64,000 nt of DNA from an uncultured bacterium. GTDB lineage: Bacteria; Planctomycetota; UBA8742; UBA2392. The stretch covers positions 62,001-126,000 of the forward strand of contig CALLQI010000010.1 of assembly GCA_938014885.1 (NCBI GenBank), in the 5' to 3' direction. Below the pieces are notes generated by a model. The model saw nothing but the letters and a program-made list of their open reading frames with translations, had not been told where the DNA came from and ran no database searches. Position 1 is the stretch's first letter. Each line of letters begins with the position of its first letter. The position numbers were made by a program, and so were the translations under genes. Positions 1 to 6,681 of this stretch are shown here, piece by piece.

Positions 1-34
1 GCCGGTAGCATGCGGCCGCACAAGTGGAGTTGTC

Positions 35-250
35 GTGTCACATTTCATCGTCAGCTTCGACACCGACCTGCGCGACGAGATAGTGAAGGCGATCCGCGCT
101 GTGCCCGGCGTGGTGCTGACCGGCATGCCGCAGGCCGACGGCACCGTGCGCATCAAGACCGTCACGCGCAGCCTCGACGACGAAGCCAACGCGGTGCACG
201 CGGTCGAGGACATCTACGGAGTGAACGACGTAAGGCTGCTCGAATTCTAG
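35..250 (+). CDS. NapD-like small protein (possible nitrate reductase maturation chaperone)
   Basis: This 71-residue protein starts at a GTG with GGAG a few bases upstream. It reads as one small alpha/beta ferredoxin-like fold: an opening strand (HFIVSF), a helix ending in VPGV, a strand pair around DGTVRIKTV, a second helix and a closing strand ending in VRLLEF. That pattern fits NapD, the cytoplasmic chaperone that binds the Tat signal peptide of the nitrate reductase NapA. The window opens just upstream, so no partner nap gene can be seen. The call rests on fold pattern and length only. A stand-alone Lrp/AsnC-type ligand-binding domain has a similar outline and is the main alternative. A repeat element starts directly after its stop codon. 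Confidence 0.5.
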   Translation: MSHFIVSFDTDLRDEIVKAIRAVPGVVLTGMPQADGTVRIKTVTRSLDDEANAVHAVEDIYGVNDVRLLEF

Positions 251-393
251 TTTCGAGTTTCGGGGTTCGTGTTTCGTGCTTCGTGCGTCGGGTTTCGTTC
301 TTCGTGCATCGGGAAAGGGCCGCGCGCCGCAGTTGCGAAACACGAGACCCCAAACATGAAGCACGAGACAGGAAACACCAGACCCCGCACCCC
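249..393. repeat. Two-armed TTCGTG/CACGAA word repeat
   Basis: Starting at the stop codon of the NapD-like gene, the left arm (about 251-313) repeats degenerate words such as TTTCGTGCTTCGTG and GTCGGGTTTCG. A short unique core follows (about 314-334). The right arm (about 335-393) carries the complementary words CGAAACACGAGAC and GAAGCACGAGACAGG. The arms could pair into a long imperfect hairpin. The same family recurs at 43162-43246. The stretch contains no plausible gene; the short open frames across it come from the repeat. Confidence 0.8.
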
Positions 394-410
394 ACCCTTC
401 GCACCGGATA

Positions 411-439
411 TTGACGTTGCCCGCGCCAATGCCACCATT
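411..439 (+). promoter_or_regulatory. Possible promoter of tRNA-Thr
   Basis: A good -35 hexamer, TTGACG (411-416), lies 17 bases before a weak -10 candidate, ACCATT (434-439). The mature tRNA begins at 461, which suits a start site near 446. The -10 is poor, so the call rests mainly on the -35 and its position. Confidence 0.3.
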
Positions 440-460
440 GCGCGCCGTTGCAGCCTTCGG

Positions 461-535
461 GCCACCTTAGCTCAGCGGTAGAGCAACGCTTTCGTAAAGC
501 GTAGGTCGTCGGTTCAAATCCGACAGGTGGCTCCA
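461..535 (+). tRNA. tRNA-Thr (anticodon CGU)
   Basis: The sequence folds as a standard cloverleaf. The seven-base acceptor stem pairs GCCACCT with AGGTGGC, the D arm contains GCTCAGCGGTAGAGC, and the T arm contains GGTTCAAATCC. The anticodon stem ACGCT/AGCGT encloses the loop TTCGTAA, so the anticodon is CGT and it reads the threonine codon ACG. First pairs G1-C72 and C2-G71 match threonine identity. The discriminator is T (532) and CCA (533-535) is encoded in the DNA. No second tRNA is visible nearby. Confidence 0.95.
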
Positions 536-646
536 GCTTCCGGGCGCGTCGAATGTGCCGACGCGCCCGAGCTCGTTTTTCAGCGCATCCCGATGGGAAT
601 CACCGGGCCGAAACCGCCGTTCACACCTTTACGAACGGAGATTGCC

Positions 647-1537
647 ATGAGCCTGCTTGAGACCCTGTCGCACGAACTGGAAGACCTTGTTACACGCTCG
701 TCGCCGGCCGTGGTGTCGGTTGAACCGGCCCGCGGCGCGGGTTCAGGCTTTGTGCTGGCACCCGACGGCTACATCCTGACCAACGCGCATGTCGTCGCCG
801 ACAGCAAGAAAGTACGCATCGGCTTTGAAGACGGCGGACACGCCAGTGCGGCCGTGATCGGCACCGACGAGCGTACGGACATCGCCGTGGTGCGCGCCGA
901 GGCCTCAGGCCTGCCAACGATGACGCTGGCCGGCAGCGACGCCGTGAAGGTCGGGCAACTGGTGATGGCAATCGGCAACCCGCTGGGTTTCCAGCGCAGC
1001 GTGGCACTGGGCGTGGTCAGCGCCATGGACCGAAGCCTGCCCGGCAGCCGCGGCCTGTTTGAGGGGCTGATCCAGACCGACGCCGCGATCAACCCCGGCA
1101 ACTCGGGCGGCCCGCTGCTGAGCGTCAGTGGCGACGTGATCGGCGTGAACACCGCGATCATCCCCTTTGCCCAGGGCATCGGCTTTGCGGTGCCGGCACA
1201 GACCGCGCAATGGGTGGCGGCAATCCTGATGCGCGACGGTGCTGTGAAACGCCCGGTGCTTGGAGTGTTTGCCGCCGGCGTGGATTTGCCGGTGCTGGAG
1301 CGCCGCGAACTCGGCCGCAATCGCGCGGTGCGGGTGTACAAAGTGCAGGAAGACGGCCCGGCCAAGGGTGCCGACATCCGGCAGGGCGACTTGCTGCTTG
1401 AGGCCGACGGGGTACCGCTGCGCACCGTGGACGACCTGTCGCGGGCGATGGTGCTGAATGGCGGCAAGCCCATGAACCTGACACTGATGCGCGAAGGCAT
1501 GCGGCTTGAGCGGCCCGTAAAGCCCACGGCGGCGTAA
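647..1537 (+). CDS. HtrA/DegP-type serine protease with one PDZ domain, no signal peptide
   Basis: The 296-residue product is a trypsin-fold protease of the HtrA family. The catalytic triad is visible as His48 in TNAHV, Asp78 in RTDIAVV and Ser153 in GNSGGP. A single PDZ domain fills roughly residues 203-288 (the QEDGPAKGADIRQGD region). I chose ATG 647 because GGAG (637-640) precedes it at normal spacing; the frame is open further upstream, but into the tRNA. The start gives no signal peptide or membrane anchor, so unlike DegP or DegS the enzyme should act in the cytoplasm, perhaps on damaged proteins. It stands alone downstream of the tRNA. The family call is secure; the substrate is unknown. 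Confidence 0.93.
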   Translation: MSLLETLSHELEDLVTRSSPAVVSVEPARGAGSGFVLAPDGYILTNAHVVADSKKVRIGFEDGGHASAAVIGTDERTDIAVVRAEASGLPTMTLAGSDAVKVGQLVMAIGNPLGFQRSVALGVVSAMDRSLPGSRGLFEGLIQTDAAINPGNSGGPLLSVSGDVIGVNTAIIPFAQGIGFAVPAQTAQWVAAILMRDGAVKRPVLGVFAAGVDLPVLERRELGRNRAVRVYKVQEDGPAKGADIRQGDLLLEADGVPLRTVDDLSRAMVLNGGKPMNLTLMREGMRLERPVKPTAA

Positions 1538-1627
1538 CGCAAAGCGACCGGTGGAAGTTCGCGCAACGATTGTAATGGCCCGGGTGAAGCCGGTGGGGGA
1601 GACTTGGCCCGTCGAGAGGAGACGGCC

Positions 1628-1765
1628 ATGACGAACTACGACCAGCTGCACAAGGAACAGAAGCGCGCCCTGGACATTGCCTACGACCTGTTTCACAGCA
1701 CATGGCTGTGGTTCGCGGGGATTGTTGTCAGCATAGCCCAGATGGCGATGTCACCGTGCCGGTAG
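1628..1765 (+). CDS. Small protein, 45 residues, possible membrane helix
   Basis: This short frame was found by eye from an unusually good ribosome-binding site: GAGAGGAG lies just before ATG 1628 at normal distance. The product has a charged N-terminal half (YDQLHKEQKRALDIAYDLF) and a hydrophobic C-terminal half (TWLWFAGIVVSIAQMAM) that could lie in or on the membrane. It follows the HtrA-like gene by about 90 bases on the same strand and could be co-transcribed with it. I recognise no family. Chance occurrence cannot be excluded at this length. Confidence 0.45.
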   Translation: MTNYDQLHKEQKRALDIAYDLFHSTWLWFAGIVVSIAQMAMSPCR

Positions 1766-1882
1766 TCTGCGCCACGGCACGGCCCTACAGGTGCCGCGCG
1801 CTGAATGTGGTTTGATTGCTTGGTACGAGTTGGAAGCGCGAGGGACCGATCGGCGGCACTGCGATTATGCGGTGCGCGTCGC

Positions 1883-1933
1883 TGGCAACCGCCAACTGAC
1901 AACCGACAACTGACAACTGAAAACTGACAACCG
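1883..1933. repeat. CAACTGACAA word repeat next to the nuoM stop
   Basis: The words CAACTGACAA, CCGACAACTGA and AAAACTGACAACC run head to tail for about 50 bases and end four bases from the nuoM stop codon. Read on the nuoM strand it is a pyrimidine-purine stutter of GTTGTCAGTTGTC type. No opposing arm is visible, so no large hairpin is expected. The rest of the spacer from 1766 holds nothing recognisable. Confidence 0.75.
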
Positions 1934-1937
1934 GCTG

Positions 1938-3560
1938 CTACTTGTTGGCGGTGCGCTTCTCGTGGGCGTCGCGAATCTGGTCGGCCGCATTCACGCTTTG
2001 TTGCAGGCTGGTGCCTACGGCGTCCTGCGTGCGGTCGAGGAACATGCTTGGGGCCACGCCCAGCAGGAAAATCAGCGCAACCATCGGCGCGGCAAACGTC
2101 ATTTCCGTTGGCGTCACGTCGCGCAGGGTTTCGTTCTCTTTGTTCTTCAGCGGGCCGAAGAACACGCGCTGGTAACTCCACAGCATATACACCGCGCCCA
2201 GTACCACGCCCGTTGCCGCAAGCACCGCCAGCGTGCTGCCCATATTCCAGTGCCAGCCCTCGCGCAGGCCGTTCAGGTCGCCGCCGAAGGTACCCAGCAG
2301 AATCAGGAACTCGCCCACGAAGCCATTCGTGCCGGGCAGGCCCACACTGGCCAGCGTTGCCACCATGAACAGGATCGCGAACTTGGGCATGACCTTGGCG
2401 ATGCCGCCGTATTCGTCAAACAGGCGGGTGTGGCGCCGTTCGTAGACGATGCCGATCAGCAAAAACAGCAGGCCGGTGCTCAGGCCGTGGTTGATGCTCT
2501 GGATCAGCGCACCCTGCGTTGCAATGAAGTTGAAGCTGAAAATGCCCAGCACAATGAAGCCCATGTGCCCGACCGAGCTATAGGCAACCATGCGCTTCCA
2601 GTCGCCGTTGCTGATCAGCTGCGCAATTGCCATCAGCGAGCCATAGATGATGCCGACAACGGCCAGCACGCAGATCGCGGGGCCAAGCGCCACCGCGGGC
2701 TCCGGAAAGAACGGAATCGCAAACCGCATCATGCCGTAGGTACCGAGCTTCAGCAGCACGCCCGCCAGCACCACGGAGCCGCCGGTCGGGGCTTCGGTGT
2801 GCGCGTCCGGTAACCAGGTATGGAAAGGAAACAGCGGCGTCTTGACCGCAAAGCTCAGCATGAAAGCGCCGAAGCACACGTACTGCGCCGTGCGCGAGAA
2901 TTCGCCGGTGATGGCCTTTTCCTGCAGCACGTTGGTCAGTGTCGGGATATGGAACGTGCCTGCGATGTGGGCCACGTACAGCACCGCCAGGAACATCAGC
3001 AGGCTGCCCACGAGTGTGTACACAAAGAATTTGATTGCTGCGCTGCGTCTGCCCTCGGGGTCGCTGCCCCAGACGCCGATCAGCAGGAACATCGGGATCA
3101 GCATCAGCTCAAAGAAGACGTAAAACAGGAACAGGTCCATGGCGCAGAAGCTGCCGATCACGCCCGTCTGCAGCACCAGCATCGCGATGAAGAACTCTTT
3201 CACGCGGTGGTGAATGTTCGTGCTGCACGAGATCATGATGATCGGGCCCAGCAGCGTGGTCAGCAGCACCAGGAACAGGCTGATGCCGTCCACACCCAGC
3301 GCGTAGTTGATGCCAAAGGCCGGGATCCATTCGACGTTTTCGACAAACTGGAAGTCGCTGCCCAGCTTGAACTCAAACAGGATTGGCAGGCTGGCCAGGA
3401 ATGTGATCAGCGAAAAGAACACCGCCGTGGCGCGGATTTCCTTTTCGCGCTTGCCGTGCATGAACGCGATCAGACCCGCCCCTACCAGCGGCAGGAAAGT
3501 AATCAGGCTCAAGTGGTGCTTGAGGTTCTGCAGGTCGAATGCGGCTGCCAGAAAATCCAT
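1938..3560 (-). CDS. nuoM: NADH-quinone oxidoreductase subunit M (proton-pumping antiporter-like subunit)
   Basis: The 540-residue membrane protein has about 14 transmembrane segments and matches NuoM, one of the three antiporter-like proton channels of complex I in the inner membrane. The functional residues are in place: Glu151 in FFELMLIP, Lys240 in SFAVKTPLFPFHTWLPDAH and Lys271 in VLLKLGTYG. I preferred ATG 3560 over an upstream GTG at 3584 because AGGA precedes it at the right distance. A good leftward promoter sits at 3613-3640. No other nuo gene flanks it: MerR lies upstream and unrelated genes downstream. NuoM in most bacteria sits between nuoL and nuoN, so this is a displaced or extra copy. 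Confidence 0.95.
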   Translation of the reverse strand: MDFLAAAFDLQNLKHHLSLITFLPLVGAGLIAFMHGKREKEIRATAVFFSLITFLASLPILFEFKLGSDFQFVENVEWIPAFGINYALGVDGISLFLVLLTTLLGPIIMISCSTNIHHRVKEFFIAMLVLQTGVIGSFCAMDLFLFYVFFELMLIPMFLLIGVWGSDPEGRRSAAIKFFVYTLVGSLLMFLAVLYVAHIAGTFHIPTLTNVLQEKAITGEFSRTAQYVCFGAFMLSFAVKTPLFPFHTWLPDAHTEAPTGGSVVLAGVLLKLGTYGMMRFAIPFFPEPAVALGPAICVLAVVGIIYGSLMAIAQLISNGDWKRMVAYSSVGHMGFIVLGIFSFNFIATQGALIQSINHGLSTGLLFLLIGIVYERRHTRLFDEYGGIAKVMPKFAILFMVATLASVGLPGTNGFVGEFLILLGTFGGDLNGLREGWHWNMGSTLAVLAATGVVLGAVYMLWSYQRVFFGPLKNKENETLRDVTPTEMTFAAPMVALIFLLGVAPSMFLDRTQDAVGTSLQQSVNAADQIRDAHEKRTANK

Positions 3561-3612
3561 GCTCGTGTCCTGGGCACCGGGCACGCCCGGGTCTCAAGTT
3601 GATTGAGGCCGG

Positions 3613-3640
3613 ATACTAGAGGTGCAAGTCGCAAAGGCAA
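3613..3640 (-). promoter_or_regulatory. Sigma-70-type promoter of nuoM
   Basis: On the minus strand TTGCCT (3635-3640) and TAGTAT (3613-3618) are separated by 16 bases, each matching consensus at four of six positions. The predicted start near 3606 leaves a leader of about 45 bases before nuoM, supporting nuoM as its own transcription unit. Confidence 0.5.
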
Positions 3641-3691
3641 GCCCATGCCGGGGCAGGCATTGCCGGGGCGGAAAAACGCGCGCGGATGGGC

Positions 3692-4105
3692 TCAGGCCTT
3701 GATCTTTTCGGAGTGGTTCAGCCCTGCCATGACCTGGCAGTGGCCGAGGTCGCGCTCGGGGCAGCGCTTGATGAATGATTGCAGGGCCTCGCGCATCTCG
3801 TTCAGGTGGCGCAGCTTCTCTTCGGTTTCCGCGAGCTTGGCCCGCGCGAGATCCATCACGTCTTCGCATGAGGCGTCCGGGGCCTCCTCGCGCAGGCGGG
3901 ACAGAGTGCGAATCTCTTTCAGCGTGAAGCCCACAAACTTGGCGCGCTGGATGAAGCGCAGGCGTTCCACGTCGGCCTCAGTGTACAGGCGGTGACCGCC
4001 ACTGGTGCGTTCCGGGTCCGGCAACAAGCGCTGCTTTTCGTAAAAGCGCACGGTTTCCAGGTTGATGCCGGCCTGGCGGGCCAGTTCGCTGACGGTCATC
4101 GGCAT
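3692..4105 (-). CDS. MerR-family metal-responsive regulator
   Basis: The 137-residue protein opens with the MerR winged-helix motif (VSELARQAGINLETVRFYEK, RTSGGHRLY) and continues with the long dimerisation helix. Three cysteines, Cys80, Cys115 and Cys123, sit where mercury- and zinc-sensing MerR proteins place their ligands. The C-terminal pair is spaced C-x7-C, one residue shorter than in the mercury sensors I know, so the metal is uncertain. AGGA precedes the start. It is divergent from the ferredoxin gene across a 62-base gap, the usual place for a MerR operator, but I could not find the classic 19-20 base spacer promoter there. No metal efflux or mer gene is adjacent. Confidence 0.85.
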   Translation of the reverse strand: MPMTVSELARQAGINLETVRFYEKQRLLPDPERTSGGHRLYTEADVERLRFIQRAKFVGFTLKEIRTLSRLREEAPDASCEDVMDLARAKLAETEEKLRHLNEMREALQSFIKRCPERDLGHCQVMAGLNHSEKIKA

Positions 4106-4167
4106 GGCTGGGTCCTGTTGAGAGACTCTGTAGAATGCTACGGCTTCCTAACGGATGAAAGGCCCAA

Positions 4168-4509
4168 ATGGTTCCCTCGTTTGCGCGCGGGCTTTCCGCC
4201 GTGTTCAATACGGGCATGCCAAATGTGCGCATCGTGGACCGTGACCAGGAAATCTTCGCCCCGCCGGGCGAGCCCGTGCTGTTTGCGATGTGGGAAGCCC
4301 GCGTGAACATCATGAGTGTCTGCGGCGGCAATTGCTCGTGCGGCACCTGCAACGTCGAAGTCGTCGAAGGCCACGAGCATCTGGACCCGCCCCACGAAGG
4401 CGAGCAATACGTGTTGGCGCGCATCAAGCGCCAGGGGCCCAACGTGCGCCTGAGCTGCCAGCTCATGCCCCGCGGCGACATCGCAATCCGTATCCGCCCC
4501 GAGGCTTAG
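4168..4509 (+). CDS. 2Fe-2S ferredoxin, adrenodoxin-like cysteine spacing
   Basis: A 113-residue electron carrier. The cluster-binding segment CGGNCSCGTC followed by RLSC gives ligands Cys52, Cys58, Cys61 and Cys97, that is C-x5-C-x2-C-x35-C, as in adrenodoxin and the Isc ferredoxin. Cys56 is an extra cysteine inside the loop. The N-terminal part (NVRIVDRDQEIFAPPGEPV) gives the beta-grasp strands. Start 4168 has GAAAGG upstream; an internal ATG at 4216 would give a shorter protein but lacks a ribosome-binding site. It is divergent from the MerR gene, so it could be its target. The redox partner is not visible. Confidence 0.85.
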   Translation: MVPSFARGLSAVFNTGMPNVRIVDRDQEIFAPPGEPVLFAMWEARVNIMSVCGGNCSCGTCNVEVVEGHEHLDPPHEGEQYVLARIKRQGPNVRLSCQLMPRGDIAIRIRPEA

Positions 4510-4585
4510 AGCCGGCCACAGCGGAATGCACAGGCCGGGACGGGCAAAATCGGGTATGCTTGCCCCTGCGAAAGGACGGTGATGC

Positions 4586-5197
4586 ATGGCTGACAAGAAA
4601 AAGAGTTCCAAGGCCCCGATGATCCTGCTGGTGCTGCTGCTCGGCCTCGTGGGTGTCGGTGTGGCCGGATATTTGAACCCTGACCTGCCCGTGATCGGGC
4701 CGCTGGTGGGCAAGTTCTTCCAGTCCGCCGCTGCGGGCGTGGACAAGAGTGGCGAGTACGAAGTGAAGATCACCAAGGTGGTGCTGGACCCGCAGGAGTT
4801 CAAGCCGGGTGAAAACATCGACATCCAGGTGGTCATCAAGATCGCCGGTGCCGATGGCAAGACCCGCGAAGTGTGGGACAGCTCCAGCAAAGGCGCCCAG
4901 ATCAGGGAAGTGGGCAAAGACGAGCTGGCGGCCAACTGGGTCGAAACCCCGTTCAAGTGCATGTGGCAAGTCGGCGACACGGTCACGATTGAGGTGTGGG
5001 ACCGCAAGGGCATCAGCGACACGTTAGTGGCGCAGTGGGTTTCCGGCCCCGACGACAAGACATTCCCGCTGAAGGGCACGCGTACGCTTAGCCCGGTCAA
5101 GAACGGCAAGCCCGTCAACGCACGCAAAGAAGGCGTAAGCCAGATCGTGATGGAGGCTGCCCACCAGGGTCCCTACGTGGACCCGGCCAGCAAATAG
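4586..5197 (+). CDS. Membrane-anchored protein of unknown function
   Basis: The 203-residue product has a lysine-rich start and one transmembrane helix (about residues 12-30, MILLVLLLGLVGVGVAGYL). A mostly beta extracytoplasmic domain follows, with two cores around YEVKITKVVLDPQEFKPGE and GDTVTIEVWDRKG. The second resembles an Ig-like or C2-like strand pattern, but I do not recognise a family. AAAGGA precedes ATG 4586. A TATGCT at 4555-4560 could be its -10 element, with no clear -35. A strong hairpin follows the gene, so it is probably a single-gene unit. Confidence 0.8.
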   Translation: MADKKKSSKAPMILLVLLLGLVGVGVAGYLNPDLPVIGPLVGKFFQSAAAGVDKSGEYEVKITKVVLDPQEFKPGENIDIQVVIKIAGADGKTREVWDSSSKGAQIREVGKDELAANWVETPFKCMWQVGDTVTIEVWDRKGISDTLVAQWVSGPDDKTFPLKGTRTLSPVKNGKPVNARKEGVSQIVMEAAHQGPYVDPASK

Positions 5198-5218
5198 CAC
5201 ATTCATGCAACCTTCCGG

Positions 5219-5252
5219 CCGGACGCGCGTTTTCATAGGAATGCGCGTCCGG
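5219..5252 (+). terminator. Hairpin terminator after the 4586 gene
   Basis: A perfect 10-bp stem, CCGGACGCGC (5219-5228) with GCGCGTCCGG (5243-5252), encloses a 14-base loop and is followed by the AT-rich ATTAATTAG. There is no long T run, so it may terminate weakly or protect the 3' end. Confidence 0.65.
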
Positions 5253-5281
5253 ATTAATTAGCATGGACGCCTGAGGTCACG

Positions 5282-5857
5282 ATGCACCCGCGTCCTACTG
5301 ATCCGCTTGCCCGCAAACTGGCCATCTTCAGCCTTTCGGCGATGGTTCCGCTGCCGCTGCTGGCGGGCATCATTGCCGGTGCGGCCGGTGCCGATGGCGG
5401 GCAGGTTGGTGTCGGCGTCTTCATGATTTCATCCGCCGTTACGGTCGCTGCCAGCGTCGTCTATGGCATCTATGCGGCCGCGCGCGAACGCTTCCGGTAT
5501 CGTGAGGCGCTGGCTGACCCGCAGCGCGTGGACCTTGCCGGCCCGCCATCTCTGGCGTTGCTGGCGCGTGGATTTGTGTATGCGCTGCTTGGTTTGCCGC
5601 TTGGGCTTGCGAGTTTCGGGGCCTTCTGCGACAGCCGCGCGGGCGATGAGGGGCACGCGTTTGGTGTGGCGTTCTTCTTTTTGCTTAGTGCGCTGGCGTT
5701 CAGCGCCGCGGGCTCGAGCCTGTCGCGGTACCTGCTGCATAGACAGGCGTGGAAAGAGTCGCTCCAAGATATTTGGGTAAAACGTCAGTGCCTGTCCCGG
5801 CCCGTCCGCAGCCCCGCAAATTGCGGACGCACGGACGCGGGGCATGTGTTATATTGA
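5282..5857 (+). CDS. Four-helix membrane protein of unknown function
   Basis: The 191-residue protein has about four hydrophobic segments: near residues 12-33, 40-62, 92-112 and 122-146. They are separated by a basic cytoplasmic stretch (AARERFRYREALADPQR) and a short acidic loop. The C-terminus is hydrophilic and cysteine-containing. I recognise no motif or family. It starts 30 bases after the preceding terminator and is followed at 72 bases by another small membrane protein on the same strand, so the two may form a unit. The reading frame is intact and its codon use matches its neighbours. Confidence 0.7.
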   Translation: MHPRPTDPLARKLAIFSLSAMVPLPLLAGIIAGAAGADGGQVGVGVFMISSAVTVAASVVYGIYAAARERFRYREALADPQRVDLAGPPSLALLARGFVYALLGLPLGLASFGAFCDSRAGDEGHAFGVAFFFLLSALAFSAAGSSLSRYLLHRQAWKESLQDIWVKRQCLSRPVRSPANCGRTDAGHVLY

Positions 5858-5929
5858 AGCTGTAGCCGGGGGCGGCGTATTGAGTCTTCACACAGGCCCT
5901 GCCGGGCCTCATGAGCGAAGGACCGCACC

Positions 5930-6610
5930 ATGATGAACCCATGGGATCGCGAACGGACCTACCAGCAACCCGAAGGCACCGGGGCTGCGCCGCGCAGCAA
6001 CATGGCGGCGTTTGCCTGGATTGTGGCCGTGATCGTGGCCGCAGTGGCACTGTTTGCCATGGCGCGCCATGGCGGCGGCAAGATCGTGGCGGTGCCGATC
6101 GGCATTTCGCTGTTCTTCATGATGATGTTCTGGATCAGCCATCGCCGCGAGTCGCGCCTGCTGGCGCAACGCCGCGAAATGAGCCGCTTGAACCGCGCCG
6201 CCGGCGGCCCGCTGGCGCCGCGCATTCACCCGGAGTCGGAACTTGAGATCGTCGCTGAGCCAGGCACCGTCGCCGCGCCGCGCCCGGCAACCCACGCCGC
6301 GCACGACAGGCTGGCGCGCGTGCTGTTCGACAAGTTCGATCTGATGCTGATGGCCTACGGCCGCGACGCGAAGTGGGAGCCGAAAGAAATCGTGGCGTTC
6401 ATGGAATTCGCACGCGACTTCCTGGACATCCCCTACGCCACGGGCCTGCTGCGCGAGTCGAAGTCGAGCTACATGACCTCTGACCTCGAGCATCACCTAG
6501 ATGCCGCGATGGGCCGGGCCCTGCTGCAGTACGAAGTGAACCATGGGGCGCGCCCCAAGCCGCCCGAAGGCTACCGCAAGTCGGCTGGCGACCTTGACCC
6601 GCCGTTCTAG
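5930..6610 (+). CDS. Two-helix membrane protein with cytoplasmic helical domain, unknown function
   Basis: The 226-residue product has two adjacent transmembrane helices (about residues 26-46 and 51-68). A soluble, mainly helical domain follows, rich in charged residues (LARVLFDKFDLMLMAYGRDAK, then an acidic helix KEIVAFMEFARDFLDI). AAGGA lies upstream of the paired ATGATG at 5930. The family is not recognised. A strong convergent terminator follows at 6634-6663. Confidence 0.75.
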   Translation: MMNPWDRERTYQQPEGTGAAPRSNMAAFAWIVAVIVAAVALFAMARHGGGKIVAVPIGISLFFMMMFWISHRRESRLLAQRREMSRLNRAAGGPLAPRIHPESELEIVAEPGTVAAPRPATHAAHDRLARVLFDKFDLMLMAYGRDAKWEPKEIVAFMEFARDFLDIPYATGLLRESKSSYMTSDLEHHLDAAMGRALLQYEVNHGARPKPPEGYRKSAGDLDPPF

Positions 6611-6633
6611 CTTCACTGACTGTCCGATAACAA

Positions 6634-6663
6634 AACAGGGGCGACCGAAAGGTCGCCCCTGTT
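6634..6663. terminator. Bidirectional terminator with GAAA tetraloop
   Basis: A near-ideal hairpin: ACAGGGGCGACC and GGTCGCCCCTGT enclose the stable GAAA tetraloop. TGTT follows on the right and a TTTTG run follows on the opposite strand. It separates the rightward 5930 gene from the leftward regulator and can serve both. Confidence 0.88.
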
Positions 6664-6681
6664 GTTCTGCGTGCCGCACGA

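Noticed and set aside
10..414. Frames crossing the first repeat element
   Set aside because: Arg-rich translations arise from the TTCGTG/CACGAA words and overlap the better supported NapD-like gene.
2820..3602. Plus-strand frames opposite nuoM
   Set aside because: Gln/His/Ala-rich translation typical of antisense frames; nuoM residues are fully conserved on the other strand.
4106..4167. MerR operator between the regulator and ferredoxin genes
   Set aside because: The divergent layout is right and a TAGAAT is present, but I could not find a matching -35 at 19-20 bases or a convincing dyad.
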